Below are positions 34,295 through 43,110 of a stretch of 64,000 bases of DNA, piece by piece. The stretch spans positions 97,964 through 161,963 of the forward strand of contig NZ_JBGQOP010000006.1 of the NCBI RefSeq assembly GCF_052119705.1, written 5' to 3'. Numbering within the stretch: the stretch's first letter is position 1; each line of letters begins with the position of its first letter. Position numbers and translations under genes: made by a program. Origin of the DNA: Oceanimonas sp052119705. Its GTDB lineage: Bacteria > Pseudomonadota > Gammaproteobacteria > Enterobacterales > Aeromonadaceae. Under the pieces are notes generated by a model that was given only the letters and a program-made list of their open reading frames with translations, was not told the DNA's origin and did not search any database.

Positions 34295-34325
34295 AAAAAG
34301 CCGAACCCTAGGGTTCGGCTTTTTA
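34295..34325. terminator. Bidirectional terminator between ycgN and dsbB
   Basis: AAAAAGCCGAACCCTAGGGTTCGGCTTTTT is a perfect 15-bp dyad with A and T flanks serving both convergent genes. Confidence 0.92.
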
Positions 34326-34374
34326 TTTAAACTCGCGTGATGAATTTGACTGTAATATCAGTGACGGTTTTTAT

Positions 34375-34905
34375 TCACGCCTCACGCTTAATGGCACTCA
34401 CCAATCGCACCATAATAAACAACAGTGCTAGGGCGGCTAGGACGGCAAATATTCCGAGTAGCCATTGCGGCATGCTAAAGCCTAACCAGCTCCAGCTGAT
34501 ATCGGCACAATCTCCACTAGGGTGAAACACGCTGGGTAGCCAGCTATCTAACGCCAACCAGCGGGGAAATTCGGCGGTGGTAGTGCACTTAGCAAAGGGT
34601 GAGGGATGAAACTGATAGTGAATGTGTTCTTTGGCCAGTAACACGCCTTTGCTGGCGGCGGCTAGCCAACCCAGCAGGGCCAGATTACTGAGTACAGGAC
34701 AGCGAGGGCTCAGCCAGCCTAAGGCGCCGGCGAGCATTACCCCGACTAAGGCGGCTCTTTGGTAGACGCACATAACGCAGGGTGCCATGTCGAGCGCGTA
34801 TTGAAAAAATAGCGCTATAGCCAGTAGCAAGGCCGAGCCTAAGGTAAGGCTTGCCCAAGCAAGTCGAGAGTGAGAAAACGCCTGTAATCTTGATACTGGT
34901 ACCAT
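34375..34905 (-). CDS. dsbB: DsbB, disulfide bond formation protein B
   Basis: This 176-residue inner-membrane protein has four predicted membrane helices and two periplasmic Cys pairs. C43-C46 (CVMC, beside the quinone) and C107/C133 reoxidise DsbA. E. coli DsbB is also 176 residues. It is a single-gene unit facing away from fadR, from which it is separated by a repeat-rich region. Confidence 0.95.
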   Translation of the reverse strand: MVPVSRLQAFSHSRLAWASLTLGSALLLAIALFFQYALDMAPCVMCVYQRAALVGVMLAGALGWLSPRCPVLSNLALLGWLAAASKGVLLAKEHIHYQFHPSPFAKCTTTAEFPRWLALDSWLPSVFHPSGDCADISWSWLGFSMPQWLLGIFAVLAALALLFIMVRLVSAIKREA

Positions 34906-35075
34906 CTTTACCTCTAATAAATAATTGCCGCTTATGTTGATGCTGATTGTTTATGGTAAGTGTTTATGGAAAGGCCCTAGCTTAAGGTTAATGCTTACTC
35001 GCTGAGAGCTTGTCGGTCACTGGTCTGCTCTGTTATTATCTTTGGCTTAATTACTTGGCTGTGGGGTTGGCCAAG

Positions 35076-35176
35076 CAACAAGTCAGATCCCAACAAGTTT
35101 GACTCCAACAAGTCAGATCCAGTCCTCAAAATTAATTCCATAAAACTTAATTCAATAAACCCTAATTCAACAAACA
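35076..35176. repeat. Two 15-bp tandem-repeat arrays upstream of fadR
   Basis: Array 1 has three contiguous units: CAACAAGTCAGATCC (35076-35090), CAACAAGTTTGACTC and CAACAAGTCAGATCC (35106-35120). Array 2 has three contiguous units: TTAATTCCATAAAAC (35132-35146), TTAATTCAATAAACC and CTAATTCAACAAACA (35162-35176). Both periods are 15. Array 2 ends ten bases before the fadR ATG. Confidence 0.85.
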
Positions 35177-35186
35177 GAGTGATTTC

Positions 35187-35969
35187 ATGGTTATTCCGGC
35201 GTCGAGTGCGATTAAAACAAGTGCGACAAAGACAAGTGTTATCAAGCCTCTGGGTGTGATTAAAGCACAGAGCCCGGCTAATTTTGCCGAGCAATATATC
35301 ATAGAATCCATCTGGAACAGCCATTTTGCGCCGGGTTCTATTTTACCCGCCGAGCGCGAGTTATCTGAGCTGATTGGCGTGACGCGCACCACCTTGCGAG
35401 AAGTGCTGCAACGTCTGGCGCGCGATGGTTGGTTAACCATACAACATGGTAAGCCCACTAAAGTGAATAACTTTTGGGAAACCTCTAGCCTGAATATCCT
35501 CGAGACTTTAGCTCGTCTCGATGAAGATAAAATGCCGGCGCTGATCGAGCATTTGTTGTCGGCCCGTACTCACATTAGCTGCATCTTTATTCGGGCCGCC
35601 GTTAAAAACAATCCAGAACAAGTGGCTGCCACTACCTTAGGTTTAGAGGCGCTGGCAGATGATGCGGATGCATTTGCCGCCTTTGATTATGACTTGCATC
35701 ATAAACTGGCCTTTGCCTCGGGCAATCCCATTTATGGCCTGATTTTAAACGGCTTTAAAGGCTTATATTGTCGAGTAGGGCGTTACTATTTTTCTTCAGC
35801 GGCGGCGCGCCAACTGGCCAGCGATTATTATCAGTCCTTGTCCAGCTTGGCCACTCAAGGCTGTGGACGTCAAATTGTTGAGCGGGTCCGAGAATACGGC
35901 AAAGCCTCCGGCCAACTGTGGGCTGAGATGCGTGAACAGCTGCCGGTGGGCTTTGTTAATCCCAGCTAA
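35187..35969 (+). CDS. fadR: FadR, fatty acid metabolism regulator
   Basis: The GntR-family regulator represses fatty-acid degradation and activates unsaturated fatty acid synthesis; acyl-CoA releases it from DNA. The winged helix is nearly identical to E. coli (ILPAERELSELIGVTRTTL, QRLARDGWLTIQHGKPTKVN). The C-terminal FCD-like acyl-CoA domain is also clear (LAFASGNPIYGLILNG). The E. coli protein begins MVIKAQSPA; here that block is preceded by 23 residues of low-complexity sequence (KTSATKTSVIK). Either ATG 35187 is used (260 residues), or a GTG at 35256 gives a protein of E. coli form. Neither has a clear ribosome site. Confidence 0.93.
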   Translation: MVIPASSAIKTSATKTSVIKPLGVIKAQSPANFAEQYIIESIWNSHFAPGSILPAERELSELIGVTRTTLREVLQRLARDGWLTIQHGKPTKVNNFWETSSLNILETLARLDEDKMPALIEHLLSARTHISCIFIRAAVKNNPEQVAATTLGLEALADDADAFAAFDYDLHHKLAFASGNPIYGLILNGFKGLYCRVGRYYFSSAAARQLASDYYQSLSSLATQGCGRQIVERVREYGKASGQLWAEMREQLPVGFVNPS

Positions 35970-36026
35970 TTGACAAGTCGGCTCCTCGCCTTATCTTGGT
36001 ATGGCCAAGGGGGCGTGCCAAACATG

Positions 36027-36062
36027 AAAAGGTCGACCTTGTTATGAGGTCGACCTTTTTGT
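36027..36062. terminator. Bidirectional terminator between fadR and ycgB
   Basis: AAAAGGTCGACCT and AGGTCGACCTTTTT form the stem around a TGTTATG loop. Confidence 0.9.
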
Positions 36063-36067
36063 TATGA

Positions 36068-36100
36068 CTAAGTGCTAAGTGCTAGGTGCTAAGTACTCGG
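36068..36100. repeat. Short tandem repeat
   Basis: Four degenerate units of CTAAGTG-type (CTAAGTGCTAAGTGCTAGG, then TGCTAAGTACT) lie between the terminator and the ycgB stop. Confidence 0.6.
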
Positions 36101-36115
36101 TTTAGGCGTGCCCGT

Positions 36116-37648
36116 TTAGGTTTCTCGCTTAGGGCAGCGGCTAATAATGGTGGCGCTGCCCTCAGGCGTTTCTTGCTCTAATACCACATCAAAGCCCCAT
36201 AAGCGGTGTACGTGCTTAAGCACTTCATGGCGCGAGTCAGACAGTGGTATGTTCTGGTGTGCCACATAGCGCAAGGTTAACGAGCGATCCCCCTTAAATT
36301 CCACGTTATAAACCTGAATATTAGGTTCAAGATTAGCTAAGTTATATTGGTCTGATAGCTGCTGCCTTAGCTTCTGGTAACCCAGTTCATCGTGAATAGC
36401 AGAAATCTGTAAAAAGTTTTTTGTTTCATCATCCACCACGCCAAATAAGCGCAAGTCTCGCATCACTTTAGGTGATAAAAACTGGCTGATAAAACTTTCG
36501 TCCTTAAAGTTTTCCATGGCAAAGTGCAGGGTTTTTACCCAGTCGGAGCCGGCTATACCCGGAAACCACGCTTTATCTTCGGCTGTGGGTTGCTCACAGA
36601 TGCGGCGTAAGTCCATAAAAATGGCAAAGCCCAACGCATAGGGATTTATGCCGGAATAGTGTGGGCTGTTATAGGAGGGCTGATACACCACATTGGTGTG
36701 ATTGTGTAATATCTCCATGATAAAGCTGTCTGTGACTAACCCCTCATCATACAGCTGCTGAGTAATGGTGTAGTGCCAAAAAGTAGCCCAGCCTTCGTTC
36801 ATCACTTGGGTTTGTTTTTGCGGATAAAAATACTGACTGATCTTGCGCACTATGCGTACCAGCTCGCGTTGCCAAGGCTCCAGCAAGGGGGCGTGCTTTT
36901 CAATAAAATAGAGCAAGTTCTCTTCTGGCTCCGCTGGATAACGGCGTTTCTGCTCCGCTTGGGCATCTGTCATGCGCGGTAGGGTTTTCCACAGTTCGTT
37001 AACTTGCGTTTGCAGATAGCTTTCTCGGGCTTTTTGGCGACGTCGCTCTTCGGCCAGTGATAATTGCTGCGGGCGTTGATAACGGTCGACGCCGTAATTC
37101 ATTAGCGCATGACAGCTGTCGAGGATAGCCTCTACTTGCGCTATGCCGTGCTTGTCTTCGCATTCACTGATGTAGTGCTTAGCAAATAGCAGGTAGTCGA
37201 TAATCGACTCTGCATCTGTCCAAGCTTTAAACAGGTAGTTGTTTTTAAAAAACGAATTATGGCCATAACAAGCGTGGGCGATCACCAGCGCTTGCATCGG
37301 CAGGGTGTTTTCTTCCATTAAATAGGCGATACAGGGGCTGGAGTTGATTACTATTTCATAGGCCAGTCCCATTTGACCGCGTTTATAGTGCTGCTCGCTT
37401 TGAATGAATTTTTTACCGTAAGACCAATGGTGATAACCAATAGGCATGCCGATGCTGGAGTAGGCATCGAGCATTTGCTCGCCGGTAATAATCTCAATTT
37501 GGTTTGGATAGGTGCTTAATCCATAGCTGTTAGCGATGCGGGCAATTTCCTGATGATAGGCCTCCAATAACTCAAAGGTCCATTCAGGGCCGTCACTCAG
37601 TGGCTGAACGTGGGAATCTGTGTCAGTCATTGTCGTATTCATGGCCAT
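36116..37648 (-). CDS. ycgB: YcgB, SpoVR-family protein
   Basis: The 510-residue product has the same length as E. coli YcgB and belongs to the SpoVR family. Family blocks include PIGYHHWSYGKKF, HACYGHNSFFKNN and NEGWATFWHY, which supply clustered His and Glu typical of this family. Its biochemical role is not established. ATG 37648 follows AAGGTGA seven bases after the yeaH stop, and an upstream GTG at 37684 is not supported. Genes yeaG, yeaH and ycgB form one operon here, whereas in E. coli ycgB is separate. The grouping supports a joint stationary-phase or stress role. Confidence 0.93.
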   Translation of the reverse strand: MAMNTTMTDTDSHVQPLSDGPEWTFELLEAYHQEIARIANSYGLSTYPNQIEIITGEQMLDAYSSIGMPIGYHHWSYGKKFIQSEQHYKRGQMGLAYEIVINSSPCIAYLMEENTLPMQALVIAHACYGHNSFFKNNYLFKAWTDAESIIDYLLFAKHYISECEDKHGIAQVEAILDSCHALMNYGVDRYQRPQQLSLAEERRRQKARESYLQTQVNELWKTLPRMTDAQAEQKRRYPAEPEENLLYFIEKHAPLLEPWQRELVRIVRKISQYFYPQKQTQVMNEGWATFWHYTITQQLYDEGLVTDSFIMEILHNHTNVVYQPSYNSPHYSGINPYALGFAIFMDLRRICEQPTAEDKAWFPGIAGSDWVKTLHFAMENFKDESFISQFLSPKVMRDLRLFGVVDDETKNFLQISAIHDELGYQKLRQQLSDQYNLANLEPNIQVYNVEFKGDRSLTLRYVAHQNIPLSDSRHEVLKHVHRLWGFDVVLEQETPEGSATIISRCPKRET

Positions 37649-37655
37649 AGTCACC

Positions 37656-38924
37656 TTATGCCGCTTGTTTTTTAAAGAGCTCACGAAACACTGGGTAAAT
37701 ATCTTCTACCGAGCGAATATGCTCCATGGCAAAATTAGGAAATGCCTCTACTAGCGTTTGGTATTCTTGCCACAGGCTTTGATGGGCCCGATTGGTGATT
37801 TCGATATAGGCGTAATAACGCAGCATAGACAGCAGACCTTCGCTAAGCAGTTGCTTACATAAAGGGGAGTCATCGGCCCAGTTGTCACCATCGGAGGCTT
37901 GGGCTGCATAAATGTTCCACTGCTCAGGCGGAAAGCGTGCCTCTATTACTTCTTTCATCATGCGCAAGGCACTAGAAACGATAGTGCCGCCTGTTTCTTG
38001 CGAGTAAAAAAATTCTTGTTCATCCACTTCCTTGGCTTGAGTGTGGTGACGAATAAACACCACCTCCACGTTCTTATACGTACGGGTGAGAAACATATAC
38101 AGCAGCAGGTAAAAGCGCTTGGCCATGTCTTTGGTCGCTTGATCCATGGATCCCGACACATCCATTAAGCAAAACATCACAGCTTGAGTGGAAGGAATCG
38201 GCCTTTGTACGAAGTTATTAAAGCGCAAATCAAAGGTATCGATAAAGGGGACGCCAGCAATGCGTCGTTTAAGCTCGATAATCTGTGCTTCTAGCTCAAG
38301 AATGCGTGCGTAATTTTGTGTTGGGTGGCGGCTAAGTGCGACCAGCTCCTGCTCTAGCTCAGCCACGGATTTGCGCTTGCCCACTTGCAGCGCCATGCGC
38401 CGCGCCAAGGATTGGCGAAGCGAGCGCACTATATTGATGTTGGCCGGCACACCATCGGCGGCGTAGCCGGCGCGAAAGGTTTTCATTTCGCTGATCTTAT
38501 TGAGCTTGTTTTTTTCCAGATTAGGCAGCTCAAGGCCATCGAATAATAACTCCAAGTATTCGTCTTTGGAGATATCAAACACAAAGTTGTCCTGCCCGTC
38601 GCCTTGTTTACTGGCGTCGCCACTGCCACTGCCGCCCGATCCCCCCCCTAAGGGACGGTCAATTTTATCGCCGGCAATAAATTGATCGTTGCCTGGATGT
38701 ACCTGCTCCCTCAGGCCGCCCTTGCCTTGATGAAAAATAGGCTCAGAAATATCTCGCGCCGGAATAGAGACACTTTCGCCGTGCTCTATATCCTGAATAC
38801 TGCGTTTAAGCACCGCATCAGACACCGCTTTTTTCAGTTGTTGTTGGTAGCGGCGGATAAAGCGCTGTCGGTTAACAGCGCTTTTGTTGCGGCCATTTAG
38901 TCGTCTGTCGATAAAATGCGCCAT
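37656..38924 (-). CDS. yeaH: YeaH, DUF444 von Willebrand-like protein
   Basis: The 422-residue protein matches E. coli YeaH (427). It begins MAHFIDRRLNGRNKSAVNRQ, has a glycine/serine-rich linker at residues 93-112, and carries a MIDAS-type motif DVSGSMD at 255-261. QETGGTIVSSAL and QASDGDNWADDSP follow. It is the usual partner of the PrkA-type kinase YeaG. ATG 38924 follows GGGGGAA. The gene lies 15 bases after yeaG. Confidence 0.94.
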   Translation of the reverse strand: MAHFIDRRLNGRNKSAVNRQRFIRRYQQQLKKAVSDAVLKRSIQDIEHGESVSIPARDISEPIFHQGKGGLREQVHPGNDQFIAGDKIDRPLGGGSGGSGSGDASKQGDGQDNFVFDISKDEYLELLFDGLELPNLEKNKLNKISEMKTFRAGYAADGVPANINIVRSLRQSLARRMALQVGKRKSVAELEQELVALSRHPTQNYARILELEAQIIELKRRIAGVPFIDTFDLRFNNFVQRPIPSTQAVMFCLMDVSGSMDQATKDMAKRFYLLLYMFLTRTYKNVEVVFIRHHTQAKEVDEQEFFYSQETGGTIVSSALRMMKEVIEARFPPEQWNIYAAQASDGDNWADDSPLCKQLLSEGLLSMLRYYAYIEITNRAHQSLWQEYQTLVEAFPNFAMEHIRSVEDIYPVFRELFKKQAA

Positions 38925-38939
38925 AGTTTCCCCCAACGC

Positions 38940-40862
38940 TTAAGTGGACTTGCGTACCCGCAGATACCACTCAGATAACAATCGCACCTGTTTACGGGTG
39001 TAGCCTTTTTCCATCATGCGCGCCACAAAGTCATCGTGCTTTTTCTGCTCGTCGCTGCTGGTTTTGGCATTAAACGAAATGACCGGCAATAGCTCTTCGG
39101 TATTCGAGAACATTTTCTTCTCGATAACGGTTCTAAGCTTCTCATAACTGGTCCAGTTGGGATTTTTACCGGCGTTGTTGGCGCGTGCCCGTAGCACGAA
39201 GTTGACGATTTCGTTACGGAAATCTTTAGGGTTACTGATGCCGGCGGGCTTTTCAATTTTCTCCAATTCGGCGTTGAGCGCGCCACGGTCAAAAAGTTGC
39301 CCAGTATCAGGATCGCGATACTCTTGGTCTTGGATCCAAAAGTCGGCGTAAATCACGTAACGGTCAAAGATATTTTGCCCGTACTCAGAGTAAGACTCTA
39401 AATAGGCGGTTTGGATTTCCTTGCCAATGAACTCCACATACTTAGGGATCAGGTAGCCTTTAATGAATTCTAAATAGCGGTCATGGGTTTCTTGAACAAA
39501 CTGCTCGCGCTCAATTTGCTGCTCCAAAACATAGAACAAGTGCACAGGGTTGGCGGCCACTTCGGTGTGATCGAAGTTAAACACGCGCGACAATATCTTA
39601 AAGGCGAAACGCGTCGACAGACCGTTCATGCCTTCATCTACACCCGCATAATCGCGATACTCTTGATAGGACTTGGCCTTGGGATCCGTGTCTTTGAGGC
39701 TCTCACCGTTATAGACCCGCATCTTGGAATAGAGGTTAGAGTTCTCCGGCGCTTTTAAGCGTGACAGCACGGTAAATTGGGCTAATGCTTCCAGCGTACC
39801 AGGCGCGCACTTAGCGTTGGCCAGTTCACTGTTGATCAGCAGCTTTTGGTAAATGTCTATTTCTTCAGTTACCCGCAAGCAATAGGGGACTTTCACTATA
39901 TAGACGCGGTCCAAGAAAGCTTCATTATTGCGGTTATGCTTAAAGTGCTGCCACTCTGACTCGTTTGAGTGCGCGAGTATGATGCCTTCGAAGGGCAGGG
40001 CAGACAAACCCTCGGTGCCGTTATAGTTACCCTCTTGAGTTGCGGTTAATAAGGGGTGTAGCACCTTGATTGGCGCCTTAAACATTTCCACGAATTCCAT
40101 TAACCCTTGGTTAGCTTTACATAAGGCGCCGGAATAGGAGTAGGCATCCGCGTCATCTTGAGAAAAATGCTCTAATTGACGAATGTCGACCTTGCCTACT
40201 AAGGAGGAAATGTCTTGGTTGTTATCATCACCGGGTTCGGTTTTGGCGATGGCGATTTGATCCAAGATTGAAGGATATACTTTCTCTACCCGAAAACGGC
40301 TGATGTCGCCGCCGTATTCATGTAAACGCTTCACCGCCCACGGCGACATGATGGCGCGCAGATAGCGTTTTGGTATGCCGTACTCTTGCTCTAGTAGGCC
40401 ACCGTCCTCAATTGCATCAAATAAACAGAAGGGATGATCGTTGACCGGTGAGCCTTTAATGCGATAAATCGGCATTTTTTGCATTAAAGCTTTAATACAT
40501 TCGGCCAAGGAGGACTTACCACCGCCCACCGGACCCAATAAATAGAGGATCTGCTTCTTTTCTTCTAAGCCTTGTGCCGCGTGTTTTAAGTACGACACTA
40601 TCAGCTCCACACTTTCCTCCATGCCATAAAACTCGGCAAAAGCTGGGTAGCGGGCCACCACTCTATTAGAAAATAAGCGACTTAATCTCGGCTCTTGAGC
40701 CGTGTCGATCATCTCAGGTTCACCGATAGCCATTAACAGCCGTTCGGAAGCGGAGGCATAGCAGGCTTTGTCTTCCCGACACAATTCGAGAAATTCTTGC
40801 AGGCTATACTCTTCTTCCTTGGCTTTTTCATAGCGCGATTGATAGTGCTCGAAAATTCCCAT
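38940..40862 (-). CDS. yeaG: YeaG, PrkA-type serine protein kinase
   Basis: The 640-residue protein has an N-terminal AAA+ domain with Walker A GPVGGGKSS at residues 110-118, then a C-terminal PrkA kinase-like domain (ARANNAGKNPNWTSYEKLR, SWYLRVRKST end). E. coli YeaG is 644 residues and acts in stationary-phase and nitrogen-starvation responses with YeaH. ATG 40862 follows AGGGGGAAACAC, and the longer frame to 40895 is not supported. It is first in the yeaG-yeaH-ycgB operon. I looked for a sigma-54 promoter upstream and found none convincing. Confidence 0.95.
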   Translation of the reverse strand: MGIFEHYQSRYEKAKEEEYSLQEFLELCREDKACYASASERLLMAIGEPEMIDTAQEPRLSRLFSNRVVARYPAFAEFYGMEESVELIVSYLKHAAQGLEEKKQILYLLGPVGGGKSSLAECIKALMQKMPIYRIKGSPVNDHPFCLFDAIEDGGLLEQEYGIPKRYLRAIMSPWAVKRLHEYGGDISRFRVEKVYPSILDQIAIAKTEPGDDNNQDISSLVGKVDIRQLEHFSQDDADAYSYSGALCKANQGLMEFVEMFKAPIKVLHPLLTATQEGNYNGTEGLSALPFEGIILAHSNESEWQHFKHNRNNEAFLDRVYIVKVPYCLRVTEEIDIYQKLLINSELANAKCAPGTLEALAQFTVLSRLKAPENSNLYSKMRVYNGESLKDTDPKAKSYQEYRDYAGVDEGMNGLSTRFAFKILSRVFNFDHTEVAANPVHLFYVLEQQIEREQFVQETHDRYLEFIKGYLIPKYVEFIGKEIQTAYLESYSEYGQNIFDRYVIYADFWIQDQEYRDPDTGQLFDRGALNAELEKIEKPAGISNPKDFRNEIVNFVLRARANNAGKNPNWTSYEKLRTVIEKKMFSNTEELLPVISFNAKTSSDEQKKHDDFVARMMEKGYTRKQVRLLSEWYLRVRKST

Positions 40863-41074
40863 GTGTTTCCCCCTAAAGATCGAACTCAAGCCCAATTAAT
40901 TGTTTTACGGGGTGGCTTAAGCCAAGCGCACTTCTTATTTCCCCTGCCAAAAGGTTAGACAGGATTTAGGCTTTACGCTTGTGTAACATCCAGAAATATC
41001 GACCATTTTGAGAAAGCGACCACAGTTTTGGCAGGCTAAGCGGCTAAGTATTTATAAGACTAGATTGAAGCTGC

Positions 41075-41212
41075 ATGAAAAAATCAGGGCGCAGCCATGA
41101 TAAATGGCCAACCGAGGTCGCTTTGCTTGCCGCTAACGTAAGTGTATTTGAGTTAATGATGTTGCTGGCGCAGTTGTCGGTGCAGATGATGGTTAGCGAC
41201 AAGCTTGCCTAA
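41075..41212 (+). CDS. Possible 45-residue small protein
   Basis: A short frame from ATG 41075 to TAA 41212 encodes a product beginning MKKSGRSHDKWPTE. A hydrophobic, methionine-rich second half (LLAANVSVFELMMLLAQL) could be a membrane helix or an amphipathic segment. The ribosome site is weak (GAAG). A terminator lies 140 bases downstream. No family is recognised; it may be chance. Confidence 0.25.
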   Translation: MKKSGRSHDKWPTEVALLAANVSVFELMMLLAQLSVQMMVSDKLA

Positions 41213-41349
41213 GATAATCTTTATCCGTTGACTTCATATTTGTCAGCAGTTAGATTGGCTAGGCATCAGTGACACCGCTTGTTTAGCTTGAGTAAGTAAG
41301 CGAGGTTTGATGTGTAGCTCTGTTTAAGCACGTTTCCGTTTATTTTTGG

Positions 41350-41377
41350 CCCTCGCTTGCGAGGGTTTCTTTTTTTG
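41350..41377 (+). terminator. Intrinsic terminator in the yeaG-cdaR gap
   Basis: CCCTCGCTTGCGAGGG followed by TTTCT7 on the plus strand. No assigned gene precedes it, which suggests an unrecognised transcript from the left. Confidence 0.7.
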
Positions 41378-41621
41378 TTTTTTGAAGTCACGTTAATTTC
41401 CGTTAACGTAATGGGTAAGGTTGTCGCTAATTGTGCTTTTGTTATTTTTATTTCAGATGAATTCACCTATCAGTTGAGTTTAAATCATACCTTGGTTGGC
41501 CAGATAGATACCCGACGGGTGATAGATACTGGTGATAGATAGTCCAGCTTGGTATCTTGGTGCTTTCTTGATGAGACCTCACCGCAATGAGAGGCTCGAA
41601 TTTGCAAACTAGCATCTTTCC

Positions 41622-41634
41622 TATGCCAACATAC
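41622..41634 (-). promoter_or_regulatory. Candidate Ter site (copy 2 of 3)
   Basis: The exact 13-mer TATGCCAACATAC, in the same orientation as at 8007 and 47909, intergenic, 160 bases before cdaR. Confidence 0.5.
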
Positions 41635-41793
41635 ATAATTCTAATTATCTACTCCTAAGTTAGCCTTATATTCACCCTTCATTTTTAGTCTACCAATAAC
41701 CGAAAGAGCACCAAGGCTCGCGTTGAACGGGGAATAGCCCTAAAGTAAGCCACTAAATGACCTGTCTTACCCTTGCTTGTGGATCAAGAACGT

Positions 41794-42942
41794 ATGATGG
41801 AAATTGAAGATATCATTGCCGAAAAGATCATTGCTCGCACCAAAGGCTTGATCCCCTACGACATCAATGTGATGAACAAGCAGGGCATAGTGGTGGCTTC
41901 AACCGATGCTAACCGCGTCGGACGCGAGCACCAAGGAGCGCGCTGGGTGATTGAACACCAAGAGTCGGTGACGGTAGACAATGCCAGTACCCGCTATTTA
42001 GCTGGCGCTAAGCCCGGGGTTAATCTGCCCATCGAGTATCAAGGTAACTGCATTGGTGTGGTGGGCATTACCGGTGATCCCGATAAGGTATGTGAGCTGG
42101 GTGCGCTTTTAAAAATGACGGCTGAACTGTTGGTCGAACAAAGCCGTGAAAAAGACGCGGCATTGCAACTGCGTATCGAAAAAGAACACTGCATCAAGCA
42201 ATTATTGCGAGGCCAGCTGGATGAAACGCAAGCCTTAAGCGCGTTAAAAAAAGTGCAGCTCAGCATACGGCTACCGGCAGTGTGCGTAACCATTACACCC
42301 TCGCACCCAGCGCGCATGATGCAACAAAAGCTGGACCTAACCCCTAGCTTGGCGCTGCTCTTAAATGGCGTGTTTTGTTTTAACGCAGATGCGGGCTTGA
42401 GTTTTATCCTAGAGGGCGGCTCGAATACGGAGTCTCACCTTGCCGCTAAACTGGGCCAACTGGCTCGCTTGTTGGCTCAGCCCTTTAGTGTTGGCATTGG
42501 CTGTACCGTAGATACGTATCAAGCATTAGCCTTATCGCAAGCCACGGCCAGTGCCGCCTTGCAATTTGGCTTAGCCGAGCCTGCCAGCCCTGATTGCGTT
42601 CACAAGAGCAGCGTAAATAAGAGCTGCACATACGACAGTTACTACTACGACCACCATAAAGAAAAAATCATCATCAATACCGTCGCCAAAGGGTGGCATC
42701 TTTCAGAGCTGACCAAAGAATACCGAGCCCTGTGTGCCGTGGACGCTACTGGCTCGCTGCGCCACACCTTGCAAACCTTGATGTCTTCTTCCAACGACAT
42801 GACGTCTTGCGCTCAGCAGCTGAATATTCACCGTAATACCTTGCGTAACCGGCTAGAAAAGATTCAAGACATTACCGATGTCGATTATAGAAAGCTCGAT
42901 CAGTTGTTCCGCTTGTATCTGGGTAAAATTATCCTCGATTGA
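41794..42942 (+). CDS. cdaR: CdaR-family sugar diacid regulator
   Basis: This 382-residue regulator has an N-terminal diacid-recognition domain (residues about 3-130: IIARTKGLIPYDINVMNKQG, GRE..GA, PGVNLPIEYQGNCIGVVGIT) and a C-terminal PucR-type helix-turn-helix (CAQQLNIHRNTLRNRLEKI, residues about 340-360). CdaR activates uptake and breakdown of glucarate, galactarate and glycerate in E. coli. I chose ATG 41794; a TTG at 41773 would add seven residues. The next gene, a glycerate kinase, is the last step of that pathway and the likely target. Confidence 0.85.
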   Translation: MMEIEDIIAEKIIARTKGLIPYDINVMNKQGIVVASTDANRVGREHQGARWVIEHQESVTVDNASTRYLAGAKPGVNLPIEYQGNCIGVVGITGDPDKVCELGALLKMTAELLVEQSREKDAALQLRIEKEHCIKQLLRGQLDETQALSALKKVQLSIRLPAVCVTITPSHPARMMQQKLDLTPSLALLLNGVFCFNADAGLSFILEGGSNTESHLAAKLGQLARLLAQPFSVGIGCTVDTYQALALSQATASAALQFGLAEPASPDCVHKSSVNKSCTYDSYYYDHHKEKIIINTVAKGWHLSELTKEYRALCAVDATGSLRHTLQTLMSSSNDMTSCAQQLNIHRNTLRNRLEKIQDITDVDYRKLDQLFRLYLGKIILD

Positions 42943-43110
42943 GCTAAGTCCTTCGCGGAGGGTAAGCATCGCTGAGATACGTTTAACTCCCGAAAGGGGC
43001 GTGTGTGCACAACAAATGGTATTAGCGACTGTGCATTTGCACATGGCCTTTCGTTGGCAAAACACAGATACTAAGGCCACTCGTTACACCTCAACATTTA
43101 AGGTACTGAC

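Larger units (their letters stand above)
40863..41772. other. Gene-poor 0.9 kb region between yeaG and cdaR
   Basis: Contents seen: the yeaG leader, one possible small ORF (41075-41212), a terminator (41350-41377), an ACGTTAA/TTAACGT dyad at 41390-41409, a GGTGATAGATA direct repeat near 41518-41540 and one candidate Ter site (41622). Composition is A/T-rich relative to neighbours. No RNA gene was recognised. Confidence 0.5.

Noticed and set aside
34995..35324. A 109-residue minus-strand frame upstream of fadR
   Set aside because: Its repetitive Leu/Glu content simply reflects the 15-base tandem arrays, and it overlaps the fadR start.
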